Shown one piece after another: positions 23,653-36,512 of a stretch of DNA of 64,000 bases (positions are counted from its first letter, which is position 1; each line of letters begins with the position of its first letter). Made by a program: the position numbers and the translations under genes. Under the pieces are notes generated by a model. That model saw only the letters and a list, made by a program, of their open reading frames with translations. It did no database searches and was not told the DNA's origin. The DNA comes from Ypsolopha sequella (taxonomy: Eukaryota > Arthropoda > Insecta > Lepidoptera > Ypsolophidae), in assembly GCA_934047225.1 (NCBI GenBank), contig OW204001.1, positions 7,734,201 to 7,798,200 on the forward strand. The letters are read 5' to 3'.

Positions 23653-24627
23653 TAATTGATTATTAAATGGCTAATCTAATCAATTATGAATCAAATCCAC
23701 AAATCTTGGTAATAAAATTTGCAGGATTTGTGGAAGATAGGTTTATTAAATTGATGATTATTATTTGCCCTAGACTTTTATGGGAATTTACGTACGTAAG
23801 TTTTGATTTTTATGTTCCACCATCTGAATTTCTTTTTTTTATAAAAAATTAACCGGCGATCTAATTAATAAATAAATGAAATAAAAACAATAGGAATTTA
23901 ATACAATTCCTAGGAAATTCATAAAATGCCAAGCTTATTTAGAATTTAAACAGAAGGCCGATCAAAAATAAAATAAAATAAACAATTTTCTAGGAATTAT
24001 ATACAATTTCTAAATAATATAAATTTACGGTAACATCTATTATGTATTAGTTACATCATCGTAACGTTTTAAGCATACCGTAATTTCCGTAATTTTCACT
24101 AACAAAATAAATGATATTTTAAGAATCCGACCCACACCTTCAAACTTTTTCAAGTATTTTTCCAACTTTAGGTATATATCGACCCGATTATCCTATCCCT
24201 ATGATGTTAGCCCACTAAGGACCGAAGGAAATTGTAAGTATTTTGTACACTTCATCCTTGCTGAATGTTGAAGAAAAACGTGAGGTAAGCTTTCATGTCT
24301 CCAAAAGCAAGTATTTTATTTGTGTCCGAAGTACGGCAAGGAGGCTTACACTATCATTTTGGTACGTAGAAAATATAAATCGTCAATAAAAATAAGGTAT
24401 CTATACACAAAACACCTCTGACACCACTTGGGTGCGACTCGCATCGACTTTTGCTGTCGAGCGGTCGGGCGGACTACACATCCCGAGGATGCCTCGTTTA
24501 GAGGCAAAACACGTGTCGATAAGTTTTCTTGATTGTTATTTAAGATTGCTTTATTTTGTGCTCGTACTGCTTGCTTTGCTTGTGCATGTTTTATGCGGGA
24601 GGGCGGGTGGTGCTTGAGTCTGCATTT

Positions 24628-24735
24628 TGAATAGCATGGTAAGAGTGTTTAGCGGAATATTGCAAATTATTAATATATCCACAAATTTATGATGGACTTC
24701 CGCAAACTAACGCCTTTTTCAATAAATTTTAGTAC
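24628..24735 (-). repeat. Inverted partial copy of the mariner MITE interior
   Basis: GAATAGCATGGTAAGAGTGTT and CATCATAAATTTGTGG (as complement) match 23360-23455 in the opposite orientation, with about 1.2 kb between. Between them 24390-24615 is an unexplained GC-richer block. Confidence 0.6.
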
Positions 24736-25539
24736 ATGTTTATTTTTTTGTGTACTTTTTCAACCTTATATTTGTGTTATTGATAAACATTATCATAGAA
24801 TTCCAGATAATCAACTTTTTAACATTTACCTAGTGAGAAAAATATATATATTTGTGAGCTGACGCTACCTAAGGTAGTTAATCCAAAGCGATCTGTCAAA
24901 ATTCGCTTCGGCCGGAAACTGTGCGTGGGAACGAGAGAAGTTCTGTTTTCTCAATAAAATAAAGAAATGGGTGCTTTATGAGTGCTGGAAATTCTTTATC
25001 GGTCAATATTTGCTGAATACGAGTAAATAATTAGATAATATTTGTTTTATTTGGATTTTCTTATTTGAATACTGCTCATGCATAACGTGACCATTTATTT
25101 TTTCCGTTAGATCGAAAAGCCTGCAGAAAAAATTAGAAAAAAATTAGTATTTTAATAGGTTTTATAAAAAAAAAAAGAATTTGTCCACTTATAGGTTCAC
25201 ATACATTTTAGCTTATTTATTTATTTATTTAAAATGGTACACCAACAGCACACAAAAAGAGCTAACATTTTTATAAATATTTTGATACATGTGCCACTTA
25301 TTTGCCAAGTAATTATAAACAAAAAGGAGTAAAACATCACAATACAATATGGAAAAATACACAAAAGAATATAGTTCACAAACAAGTTTAATAAACTACA
25401 AACTAAAATTACCTAACTAAACATTAAAGATACTAAATTAAAAGCTTAGTATTTAATGGCATCTTACATCTAGACAGTTGTTTTATATTTGTCGGCGTAA
25501 CAAATCGGTTTTAAAATATCGGGTTTACTTTTCAAGCAG

Positions 25540-25701
25540 CGGGTCTACCGCGTAATTCTGATTTTCATCAACATCAACTTGAGATTGAAATTTGCCGTGC
25601 GTGCGACGACGCCCGCCTAACATGCCATCTCTTTTGCGCGCGTTGAATTTCGCATGCATTTGCTTGAAGTTGATACGAATCAGAATTACGCGGTAGACCC
25701 G
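25540..25701. mobile_element. MITE family C, copy 2 (PIF/Harbinger-like)
   Basis: Perfect-looking TIRs CGGGTCTACCGCGTAATTCTGATT and complement. CAG is duplicated at 25537-25539 and 25702-25704. The interior includes GACGACGCCCGCCTAACATG. A copy with a decayed right end lies at 2572-2731. Confidence 0.75.
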
Positions 25702-25704
25702 CAG

Positions 25705-26640
25705 GAATAGAACTCCAAGGCCAAAAAATAAAGGTATATTTATAATCATTTGGTCTGTTTGCGAAAGTGGGACATTTTTGCACTCGCTGGGGACTGCGGG
25801 ACAGACAGCCTAAAATCGGGACTATCCCGCCCAAAGCGGGACGTGTGGTCACGTTTCTAATGCATGCCTATGGAGTATTTCAAAACAGGACTTTATCTAT
25901 TTATAACTCTGTTAGAACTTTTTCTTATTAACTCTGTTATAGTTAGTTTGACAAGCATGAGGTTTTTTCTGATACACATTGAAGACTGAATTGTTTTTGA
26001 TAACAAAAAAGATATACCTAGTTACTTAAAATAACATAATTGATCTTAAATTCTAAACAACTGAAAAGTATTAATTAAATGCAACTAAAACTTTCTAAAA
26101 TTTTCTAAAAACTAAACTAGTTACGAAAATATCGTATTTATTTCTTGTTATTTTTTTTAAACAGTTTTTTGTATTCGTGTGCACTTATGAAATGCTCACT
26201 TTTTGTTTAATCGATTCTATCATCAAGGGTTTGCTGGTAGAAATCTCTTTCAGAGATAATCTCGCCTCTTCTTAACCTACAAGATTACTGATACTTGTAA
26301 TACGTTTTATTCTTGTGTGCAATAAAAGGATTTGGAATTGAATTGAATTATAAATATTGTTTTTCAAATATTAGTGAGCCAGTGTTACTTTGCAATAAAT
26401 ACAAGATTTGCATCACTGAAATAATATTATTATGATATCTACAATACGCATAGACATGTCTTGTCTAATTAGGGTTTCCATTTTAGACAGAATCCCTAAA
26501 AAGGTAATCAAATATTGATGAACTTTTAACTCCCCTCTAATTCGACGCGATGGACTAAAGACATCTTAAAAGGATTGAAATGGGCGTTTCCAGGAGTCGT
26601 AATTATGGTGATCACGACTGCGCTTTACTTCTTGAGCAGT
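25705..26640. other. Intergenic, AT-rich
   Basis: 25740-25850 shares GTGGGAC/CGGGAC phrasing with 1880-1950. The AATTGAATTGAATT run near 26340 looks like a retroposon tail. Nothing else is recognised. Confidence 0.3.
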
Positions 26641-26725
26641 CTGATTACATACCAACTGATTACAGACCAACTGATTACAGACATACTGATTACAGACATA
26701 CTGATTACCAACTCACTGATTACTG
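26641..26725 (+). repeat. 15-bp tandem repeat, about 5.7 units
   Basis: The unit is CTGATTACAGACATA with small changes between copies. Because 15 is a multiple of three, one frame shows a five-residue periodic string, but that frame has no upstream ATG and I do not call a gene. Confidence 0.75.
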
Positions 26726-27272
26726 CTTACCAAAACGGTTTCATCAGAGTGAAAGAGGGGAATTAGGACCAGTTATTTAAACTTATTAGAGGTATGAAAG
26801 AAATTGTATGTTCGAGGTTGGGTAATTAATGCAACATGTCAATTTTAAAATTACAAGCATAACTGTAGTTGGGTTTATTTTCAGTTAAAGTCAAATGGGG
26901 GCTTTGAAGTAAACCCAAAATCGATGCGGGCGGGCGTTCTGGTTCTCTAAAAAGGCCGCTGTCAATGAATCTGAATTATGATTCTGTTCTAAAACTGTCT
27001 CTTTTGCACGGCTGAAAAAACTCTCACTCTATCTTACTTTCAAATCATTTTATAATTCACCCAATCCGCCATTTTAGATCCCCGTTCAGTATAGTTTTGT
27101 ATCTATGAATGGATGTTATGTAAGCAAAATACTGAAAGTAAAAAGCATACTCTGCTTTTTTTCGAGTTTCAATAAGTAAGTCAACCATATTTCATACTTC
27201 TAAACTACAGTGCAGCGTAAGTACATAAAAATTTCCAAAAAGCAAAACTTTTGATTGTTTCTCTTATTTTTT

Positions 27273-27503
27273 ATAACTGTGTTTTTTGGCATTATGCAAC
27301 CATAATTTAATATCAATTAGTTTTTTCTAGCAAAATTGTGTTTTAATGCATTGCTTTTTAAATGATCCTGCGCAACAACTAGCATGTTTATAGTTATTGT
27401 GTTGGATCATTTAAAACGTAAAGCATATAAAATAATACGAAATTGCTTTAAAAGACTAATTGATATTAAACTATGCTCGCATAATGCCAAAAATCACAGT
27501 TAT
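27273..27503. repeat. 231-bp fold-back MITE (whole-length palindrome)
   Basis: ATAACTGTGTTTTTTGGCATT mirrors TGCCAAAAATCACAGTTAT, with further paired blocks inward (ATATCAATTAG, AAATGATCC). The centre is near GCATGTTTATAG. Confidence 0.7.
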
Positions 27504-29823
27504 TTAATACATTTTATTCAAAAATAAGACAATCCACTGAAGATTCGACGCACTAACAATTCTCGAAAATCATAATGTATCATTACAACAATTTGTGGTA
27601 AATTTCCAAAGCAACCCGCTTTCTGAATATTTGTTTAAAATAAGAACACAACAGAACTTCATCGGGTAATACCAGTAGGAGCTTGCAGAGCGGGCATGCA
27701 AATGTCTCCGTCACCACCCTAGCTCTTCAAGTCACTTGGCTCTTGTTGAAGGGTGATAAAGGTGATTGTGGTATGGAAAGACGAAGGTAGAAGTTGGTAA
27801 GATGTAATTCTCGGCCACGTCGGAGTCATAGTAAAACCAGGAAAGTAGTTTATCTTCAACCAAAGGTACATCGCGCGGCTAATATGTGTGCGTGCTAGTA
27901 CGCACGAACTACAGTACGCACACAACAGCAATATCTCGGTATGCAAGGCCGGTGCTAGTCGGGGTTACGCCGCGGTCGCGCTCAGTCAAGTCTTTCGAAC
28001 AAGCGCGCCAGCGCGGCACCGATCACTTCAAATATGTCGACAGCACGCTGTCGTACATATTGTTCTGTCTTCGGATGCCTCAATAATAATTCCTCAAATC
28101 CAGAATTATCGTTCTTCTCAATACCAACTCAACAAGAAAGGTGAGTACACAATTTATGGTACATATAAATAATAATGAGAGATGTAAACCGTACTTTCTT
28201 TGTTCACATTTAACATAGGTACCTATGATCATAACTGTGCTATGATTGTCAGTTAGTCAAAGTGTTTTTAAATGTAGAGCTGATATGGTTGAAATCGCAA
28301 AGATTTTTTAATTATAGACTAGGAGCCAATGTTCGATTAGATACTTAAATTTTATTATGTACTTAAATGAATTGAACTGATTAATTTAGTCAACAATCAC
28401 AAAGATTTTTAAGCAAAAGCGTTGCCAGGGGGGGCAAGATGACATGAATTGTAGGTAAAATAAACAAATGTAAAGTTTTTAATTGTTCATTACAAGAAAC
28501 AAAATAATTGTCTTATAAACATAATGTTCTTGGGTTTCTCGCGAATTTTTCGGTTACTTTATTATAAAAATCTCAAAGTTTTTCAAATCTCTAGGGGGGG
28601 ACAGCTGCCCCCTTCCCCCTTTTGACGATGCCCATGTTTTTAAGGTAAATTCAGGAGCTTATCTTTAATTTTATAATTGATTATTTTCAAGTTTTCTTAC
28701 TTTATTTAATATAAGCAAGTAAGATTTCTTTATGAGTTATAAGGTCTATACGTTTATTATGTATGATATGAATGTATGTATGTTTGAATGTTTCACTACG
28801 TCGTCGATTGATAGCTCATTTGTCATAATCGGCTTCAAAATGTCAGTTGATTTGTCATAATTTTTATTTTGTTGTTTTCAGGCGCTTACAATGGCTACAA
28901 TTAATATCACGTGAGGATTTGACAGATAATGTTTCAAAATATCGTGCTTCATATTATAAATTGTAAGCATTTTAAATTAAAGAAGTCTTATTTAAATAAA
29001 TGTGCTTTTTATTAATGTCTACCTCATATAAAGTTAAAATACGGTACTGAGCTCCCGGTCTACATAAAGGTCAATTCGGGTCTCTACGGCGCGGCGCAGC
29101 GGCGCGGCGGCGTCTTTGTAGATCAAACGTGCCACCAAAGGGGGCCGCCTTGAGAACAATTCCGCACCACAAACTTATCTATTTCGGCGACTCGCGGCAA
29201 CGAAGACTGTTACTAATGAATATAGAAGTCATTTTAGTTTGGCCTACGGCAACTGATAAGTTGGTAACACGTTCATTTAACGTATCGCTATTCGTACCGG
29301 CTGTCGCTGCTGCTGCCATCGAGTTGAAGGCCCAATGTAAATGAATTTAATATTTACAAACATAATACATACCTACGTAGTATATGTATAATATATGTAT
29401 TTAAATATTGATTTGTATTAGCTAGGTACGAAAATAAAAGAAGGAACAACCCTGACACAGTAGGTATTGAAGTCTCGTACGGGGCGTGAGTTAATCTACT
29501 GTTCTGGTTTTACTATGTCGGAGTGGGCCGATCGTCGACCGTCCGCGACCGTGGGAAAACTATCGCCTGTGGCGAACTGGAGGCAGAGACGAACTTGGTT
29601 TGTAGAAGAATTGTGATTGTATAACAGTATTTTGTGCAACTGTGACATACACATGTGCAATTGGGGCACGAGTGCTTGTTTATTCGTTCGTTTCATAATA
29701 GTCAGCACGAGTGTCCCAAATATGGCTGATTACGAGTAGATACGACGCGTTATTAACCATACAAAAAATATCGTCTTTCGCATTATAAAAAATGACAAAA
29801 TAAAAACGCAGGATTCTTTTTTT
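27504..29823. other. Intergenic with two GC-rich islands
   Basis: 27880-28140 is a GC-rich island ending in a strong 5' splice-site-like AAAG|GTGAGTAC at 28136-28147. It could be a non-coding first exon, but I cannot recognise a protein in it. 29080-29345 is another island (GCGGCGCAGCGGCGCGG). 29460-29720 is moderately GC-rich and includes one CGTGGGAA word at 29550-29557. The rest is AT-rich. Confidence 0.3.
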
Positions 29824-30119
29824 TAGGGTTCCGTACCCAAAGGGTAACCAACGGGACCCTATTACTAAGACTCCGCTGTCCGTTTGTCTGTCTGTCCGTC
29901 TGTACGTCTGTCACCAGGCTGTATCTCTGAACCGTGATACTTAGACAGTTGAAATTTTCACAGATGATGTATTTCTGTTGCCGCTATAACAACAAATACT
30001 AAAAAACAAAATAAAATAAATATTTAAGGGACCTCCAATACAACAGACATGTTTTTTGCCGTTTTTATAGATAATGGTACGGAACCCTTCGTGCGCGATA
30101 CCGACTCGTACTTGGCCGG
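29824..30119 (-). repeat. Repeat family D, copy 2
   Basis: Runs from TAGGGTTCCGTACCC to CTTGGCCGG, the reverse of copy 1. Essentially complete and uninterrupted at about 296 bp. Confidence 0.75.
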
Positions 30120-30524
30120 TTTTATTATTTGATCCTGTTAGCTAAAGCAAGAATCTTTGTTTAGCAATAAAAAATTACAGCAATTTACCTTATTGAAAAT
30201 TGAAAGTGTTCTGTGGGAGTATTTGAGGCTGCATGGAAAACTTGGAAGAGATACTTTTGCCTTACCCAAAGAAAGATAATAAATATTAGTTTCTGATTGG
30301 TTATCTAGGTGGTATTATAATAAATTGGGCTAATCACCCAGCCTGCTTGCACGGAATCAAACAATGAACAAACAAACAAATCACCTTACTGTAGTATGGG
30401 AGTAAATAAAAGATCTTTGACGTGCTATCAAGCTTAAAACAACTTTTATACTACACCTGCTCGGAAAGTACCTTCTTTCTTTGTTGAAAACGATGCAGAA
30501 AATACGTCATTACTGTCATACAAA

Positions 30525-30612
30525 TATGCGGGCGGCAAAAGTGTATGAAAATTCATTGTTAACGTGCTTGAGCGGGCAGAAAAAGTATATGCAAATCCAT
30601 TGTTAACGTGCT
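30525..30612. repeat. Two-unit tandem duplication of about 58 bp
   Basis: Both units contain GCGGGC..AAAA.GTATATG/GTGTATG, then ATTCATTGTTAACGTGCT or ATCCATTGTTAACGTGCT. Confidence 0.55.
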
Positions 30613-30642
30613 GTTTTTTTTTTTAAATAACATAAAGAATGA

Positions 30643-30715
30643 GCAAGTGGCCAAGTGGCCAGTATTATTTTGCGAACTCGTACATAAAACTCGAAAAATG
30701 ATACTGGCCACTTGC
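30643..30715. repeat. Hairpin with GCAAGTGGCCAGTAT arms
   Basis: The right arm ATACTGGCCACTTGC mirrors the left, which carries an extra AAGTGGCC unit. The phrase GTGGCCAGTATCATTTTGCG also occurs at about 2296, so it is a dispersed family. Confidence 0.6.
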
Positions 30716-31289
30716 TTTTCCTGCACATAATAAAAAATAAGAAGGAAATAAAAAGTGACAATCGCACGCGAGTCAGTCGGTTTCTTTTATTGTAGGTATC
30801 TTGATTAAAAGTAAAATTATACTATTTCCTCGCAGGTGTAGTATAAAGCACTATGTATCACTCGGGAGAAAGTGCGATTCCCAACTCGTGTGTATTGAGG
30901 CCCTTGGCTTCGCCTCGGGCCTCAAACTACACCCTCGTTGGTAATGTTCCCCTTTCTTCCCTCGGTGAACAATGTACTATTGTTCTACAATACGAATTTT
31001 CTAAATAAGACAAAAAATATTGCACCTTCACATAAAATTTACTCGTAGGTATTATATTAATTTAAAGTTATAGAGAAGGTAGTTCACTATCTTCAGAAAA
31101 ATATGTGGCTTAAGTAATAGCTTATCAGAACTCATCTCATCACAGAACCTTCGTTGTTTATCCGTAACTCGTTCTCTGACTGCATTTGCTACGGCGCGCG
31201 GCGTAGCAATCGATAAATCTGCTACGGTGACGTACGGATACAAAAAGGCATTATCAAACTTTAAAGTCACACTACAAACATAAAAAAGC

Positions 31290-31675
31290 GGCCAAGGGTT
31301 CCGTACTTTTGTAAAAACGGAAAAAAAACATGTCTGTTGTATGGGAGCGCCCTTAAATATTTATTTTATTCTGTTTTCTAGTATTTTTGTTATAGCGGCA
31401 ACAGAAATACATCATCTGTGAAAATTTCAATTGTCTAACTATCACGGTTCATGAGATACAGCCTGGTGACAGACGGACAGACGGACGGACAGACGGACAG
31501 ACAGACGGACAGCGCAGTCTTAGGCCCACTTGCACAAAGCTACTTAACCCAGGTTAACTAACTTTTAATGCTTTGTCCTTGTCACATCAAGCGATAGAAA
31601 TAAGGACATAGCATAAAAAGTTAGTTAACTTTGGTTATGTTGCTTGGCGCAAGTGGGGCTTAGTACGGAACCCTA
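31290..31675 (+). repeat. Repeat family D, copy 3, with a nested MITE
   Basis: A 5'-deleted copy (GGCCAAG joined directly to GGTTCCGTAC). Its CCGTCTGTCTG region is expanded as a GACGGACA microsatellite. The 3' end is split by the MITE at 31523-31659. Confidence 0.7.
31523..31659. mobile_element. 137-bp PIF/Harbinger-type MITE
   Basis: TIRs are GGCCCACTTGCACAAAGC and complement (GCGCAAGTGGGGC), continuing through GTTAACTAACTTTT. TTA is duplicated (31520-31522 and 31660-31662). The host family D sequence resumes exactly after it. Confidence 0.75.
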
Positions 31676-31729
31676 AAAAAGACAAAAATCCTTTGGCACT
31701 CCTGACTCCGACCCTGGTAGCTCGTGCAC

Positions 31730-31850
31730 AGATCACGAGCGAGCGCGTGACGCGGCGGTGGCGGCAGTGCGGCGGTAGTGGCGGCAGTGACGGCGGCAGT
31801 GGTGGCGCGGCGCGAGCCCAATCACGCTCTCACACTGCCAGCGAGGCTAC
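31730..31850 (+). repeat. GGCGGCAGTG minisatellite
   Basis: Repeated GGCGGCAGTG/GGCGGTAGTG units in a strongly GC-rich patch. It translates into Gly/Ser-rich strings by composition only. No gene is called. Confidence 0.5.
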
Positions 31851-32054
31851 AGACGTGTTAAATAAAATTATCCATAAGCTGTTTAGAATATAAATATACA
31901 CACACATACAAAGTATATATAAGTTACATAGTCACGACATAAATCCCCGAGAGCGTATCAGAGATGTTTCCAAATATGGACTGCAAGTCACAGTTCAGAC
32001 TCGTACACCCAACTTTCAACCACCAGGTGGAGCCTTATCAGCACCGTAATTCAG

Positions 32055-32240
32055 CCACTCTATTACATAGACAAAAACTGAACTTTCAAAATTGCCTTCA
32101 ATGGGTATTGAATGATTACGAACTGTGTCGCCACTTAAAGTACGAACATATCCGTAGACATTCGGAATTCGATAGTATATCTATGTTTTTGATGATAGAC
32201 ACCCAGTTCTGTTGGTAACTAAAGATGAATAATAGGTCTA
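32055..32240. mobile_element. MITE family A, copy 4 (internally deleted, 186 bp)
   Basis: It shares the right half (GAATTCGATAGTATATCTATG, GATGATAGACACCCAG) with the 231-bp copies but has lost about 45 bp on the left. CAG flanks both sides (32052-32054 and 32241-32243). Confidence 0.7.
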
Positions 32241-32243
32241 CAG

Positions 32244-33880
32244 GTACAAATATATCGAGCCAAGCAAACCAAAATGCGCCCCTACCGGATTTCAAGCCGC
32301 AACCTGATTTGTCGATATTCAATTTAAGGTGTCATGCTGTCAAGTTTCGTGTGCCAACTGTCATGGCATTCGTTTTCTACACCCATTTTTTTGCTGGATA
32401 AAGATACAAAATCGTGATCACACCGTCCTTGGACTACAACCTTGGACGAATAACGCTAAAACACATGAAAAATGAGTTAGTCACTGTTGCCTATCCCAGC
32501 GCTCTCTGCACTCTGCATTGCTATCGACAAATTTTCAGTAATATTTATCCATTAAAAAAAAATTATCTTTACTACCTACCATTATTCACAATATAACAAA
32601 GCACTGGACGCTACTGAAAGTGGCTTACGTAAACCTGGAAGCTAATTCGATCCAGTTAGATAAAAATACTTTTTATTGACTTATACTTTTTACTGACTTT
32701 TACTTTGTTTTGTTCAGTTACGTAGTCGCTTTACTTTGGTGGGTTAACAGTAACAAATGTACGCTGTTATCCTAGATAGGATTTTACGCCTGTAGAAAGG
32801 AATAACAGACGTTTCCTTGGAGGACAGAATATGGGGTAAAAAGACGGACGTAAAATACACAATGTACTTCAACATTAACTATGTAGGAGAGATATAGAAG
32901 GTGGGTATGTGTGTGGCACGCATTTGTGATTGTATGGGTTTGAAAAAGAGGTTTTAAAGGTTGTCTGTTTATAAAAATATACACATGTTATGTATAAGTT
33001 TTCATGAAGTTTTCAGTTTCATCATATGTATTTGATTACCATTTTGAATAATGGTAATTAAAAGTGGAATTTGGAAAAGATTAAATGGGATAATACTTAT
33101 AGGAGGTATCTTAATACCTTTTATAGTATTAATTGAAACCATTCTTCATAAGGAATTAGCAAATTTTATTTTTGCATTGATAACGAGGTAATCCGTAAAT
33201 GGTTAGGGGTAAGTTTATTTTGTTATACAGGTATGGCCCGAGATAAAAGAGAAATATTTTGGTAAAACGAAGCGTAATCATAAACGCCTATCTATCTCCC
33301 AATACCGTGGGTTTTTTTTTAAATCTCTTCTTAGCTAATGTCCACGTCATACAAGGAACTTACCGTCCAAGTTGCATGTTTCTAGATGGTAATAGATCAG
33401 CCAGTCAGTCAGACAGGATATTCTTTAATCTATATAGATTTCTGATTTGGCAAGATAACATTGACACCGTCAACACAAACATAACTTAGTACAGGATTTC
33501 TTAAGGGGAAATATGAGGCAAATAGAAATTAAATGACAGACTTCGGATGATTTTGTCACAATAATCAGGAAACTCACAGTCATAAAAAAAATACACCTAT
33601 GTTATCCCGACCTTTATGAAGTAAGTTTGAACAAACTACTTCAATTGATTCAAATATTTGCTATTAATAAAATATTTTGTAAAATTCTATTTTACATTAT
33701 ATTATCTGTGATTTTACTAATTAAAATTTTATATTGATTATCTCTCGAGTATCGATTTCAGGATTTAGTTGGTTGTCTCTTAATACATTTTTTTTAATGA
33801 TATCTTGCTAGTTTGAACAAATTGTGTTTTTATCTCAACCAAAAGCCCAGTTATTTAATAAAAACGCAGTTTTTCGAAGG
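32244..33880. other. Intergenic, unrecognised
   Basis: AT-rich with only short chance ORFs. Confidence 0.3.
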
Positions 33881-35201
33881 CGCGTGATGTTTAGATTGTC
33901 GTTACGGCTCAGAGCAAACTACTACTCTGAACAATAATGAAACAAAATAATTACTCAATCTCGGGTTACCCATATCCTTATGAGTCTATTTTCCGGATTT
34001 GTAACAATAATAATTGGAGCGTTAATACAGGATAGTTTTTTATTTAAGAACAATATGATAAAAATAACAACGAAAACCATTGAAAAAGTGCAAAAGATTG
34101 GTTATTTTCTTTACTCTTTACACGTAAAGAAAAAGACAGAGACAAAAGCAAATGCTCAGTGCGCCCTTAAGGCGGTATGTAAAAGTTTTAGCGTCCCTGT
34201 TACTCCATTTGCGAAAAAACCCGAGAGGGACGGATTCGTGGAAAAGTAGCAAATAGCCGGTTTTTTATGAAGTTGCTATCAAAATTTCGCTTAGCCAGGT
34301 CCTAGGTACCGTTAAAACCCATCTAATAAAATATAATTGCAGTCCATTATGTCATTCCAAATTGTCAAACCCGGAGAATTGGTGTCGATAAAGATCTCAT
34401 TTCAATACATATTTCTATCGAGCCGAATTTCTCCAATCGCGTTTCTGTTTTAACAGATCCCTAGAAAAAGATTCCAAAAATAATATACTATTTTATCAAA
34501 ATAATACATTATTTACTTGAAGTGTCAATTTTTTTCCGTAGTGCCTTAACGGAATGAAAGTAGTATTTGGGGGAAGGGAAAAGTGAATATCGAAAAGTGA
34601 ATATCGAAAAGTGAATATCGAAAAGTGAATCCCCGTACCCAACGATACAATACAATGCAATACAATACAATACAATACAACTTTATTTGTACATGTACAC
34701 CATGAAAAAAAAGGAACAGAAATATAAATACTTAATTTATAACTAACTTATTATGTAGGCACAAACAGGCGGCTTTATCGCTTAAACCGATCTCTTCCAG
34801 ACAACCTTTGGGTGGATGAAACTGTTTAGAATGATTGCTGAAATAGTGGTATACTATTTTTAATAATGGATAATATTTCAATATTAATAGATAAACGTAT
34901 TAATATTTTAATGATAAATAAATACTAGTAAAATATATCTATGAAAATGATAAAAGAAAAGAAGAAAGAAAAGTAATTTATTTTAAAATACCACAGACAC
35001 GAGAAAAAACATACAAACATACAAAATGACAAACAATACAAATTAACAAACAGTACGAGTAAATATAAAATTAGGAAAACAGTGGTAAATAAAAAAGGAT
35101 TACAGCTCAGCTTAATGCTGCTGTATAACAAACATAACAAATGAATGCTCTACCTTAGGTATGTCTTTTAATAAACGTTTTACAGTCTATTGATAGTTAT
35201 T
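33881..35201 (+). repeat. 1321-bp direct duplication, left copy
   Basis: It starts CGCGTGATGTTTAG and ends GATAGTTATT, and matches 37666-38986 with a constant offset of 3785 bp. Two differences were noticed (GGACGGATT vs GGACAGATT, and AAAAAGATT vs AAAAATATT), so it is recent. It contains a family B MITE and a CGAAAAGTGAATAT tandem repeat (about 34585-34630). In position it sits where a 5' LTR should be, but its ends are not TG..CA and no TSD flanks the pair. Confidence 0.85.
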
Positions 35202-36512
35202 GGCGCCCCTAACGTGTGTAAACTGTTCAGTTCTTTGTCTTGGATCTTACGTGGCTTGTTGTGTGTGTGTGTTTTTTTGTGAAGTCTCTCGTTCTTTTGT
35301 TCTGTTCCGTGCTCATCAACTAGGGTGTACTGAGAAGAAATCTGTCTTGTTAATTTCTAAACTCTTGTTTACTGTATTCTCAGCTACCTCTTTACACACT
35401 AGTTCACTTTGTTTTCTCTAAATATTAGTAATATTTTTATCTGTAATATCTCATTTGTCTAGCTTAGCATATTTTTTTTGAACGAACAAAAGAAATCCGT
35501 CTGTTTTGTTTGTCTTTATTGTAACAGAACGAAGTATTTTTGTCTTGGCGTTTACACTTCCCTAAAGGCCGTTATATTTTTTTCGCGTCTACCCTCTTGT
35601 TTTTTTTACACTATGGTTGTGCGATTCTTCTCTTGTCTGTCTTCTAAATCTGTTCATTGGCATTTTACTAGTCATGACCGGTAATATCTCCCTGTTAGAT
35701 CCCTTGACATTTTTATTTTGTTATTCTTCTATATCTAAATGACACTTCTTTAACTAAATTGAAATTTCTACTATTAATGTAAATCATTTATTTACAATTT
35801 TTTCTTTGAATTCCCTTGTGCTTTTATAACTTAAACCTTTTTGCCTAAAAGTTATTTAATTACTTTGCTAAATCCTTCTAGCTGTCATGTCATTTCTTGA
35901 CACATTCTATAGGTACTGATACCCCTATCTTTTACTACTTCCCTTGATAATAAGGACTGTTCCTTATTTTGTGTCGAGAACCGATACCTCTCGCGTTCTC
36001 AACACCCTTGTAATGGCTACCCTCTCTTAAAGGTAGTCATTCCCTTAAACCAGCGGATTGTAACTGGATATAAACAAGCCTAAAACTATCTAACATCTGA
36101 TTGGGGTGAGCACTACTGATAGGGCTCACTCTGCTGAATAGTAGTATTTTGGATCAGTACCTCCCTTGAGAATGTGTCCTAAAAGGATACATGACATTTT
36201 CGTTTCTTAACATCTTCTTGGGGTTTCATAGAGTATTTTGGTTACCTTACATCAAAATACTCATGAATGTCTGTTTAGGTGCAACAACACTCACTAACAG
36301 TGTTGTTATACTTTCGTTGTAAGGCTGTATGATTGATGCGAAAGGTAGAATTTGAATGTAGATTGCATATTTGTGTAATATGGAACCTCGAGTTATTCCT
36401 AGTGCAAAGTAATTTCTCCCTTGCTTTCATAGTTTTGTAACTACCTCCTAGATAAGTTTGAGCTTTCACGGATTTTCACTTAGGAAAAATCCTATTCCTG
36501 GAAGAGGGGTAC
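35201..36512 (+). mobile_element. Internal region of a non-coding LTR retrotransposon
   Basis: It begins TGGCGCCCCTAACGTG, very like a tRNA-Lys primer-binding site, and ends in a purine tract GGAAGAGGGG just before TGTCACG. No gag or pol ORF lies between, so the element could only have been mobilised in trans. Confidence 0.5.

Noticed and set aside
24924..24931. Isolated CGTGGGAA (also 29550-29557, and TTCTCACG at 41458-41465) as Notch sites
   Set aside because: Single 8-mers are expected about once per 8 kb and these lie far from either gene or alone.
26575..26766. ORF with a five-residue periodic repeat and hydrophobic start
   Set aside because: Its start is TTG and the periodicity comes from the 15-bp tandem repeat.
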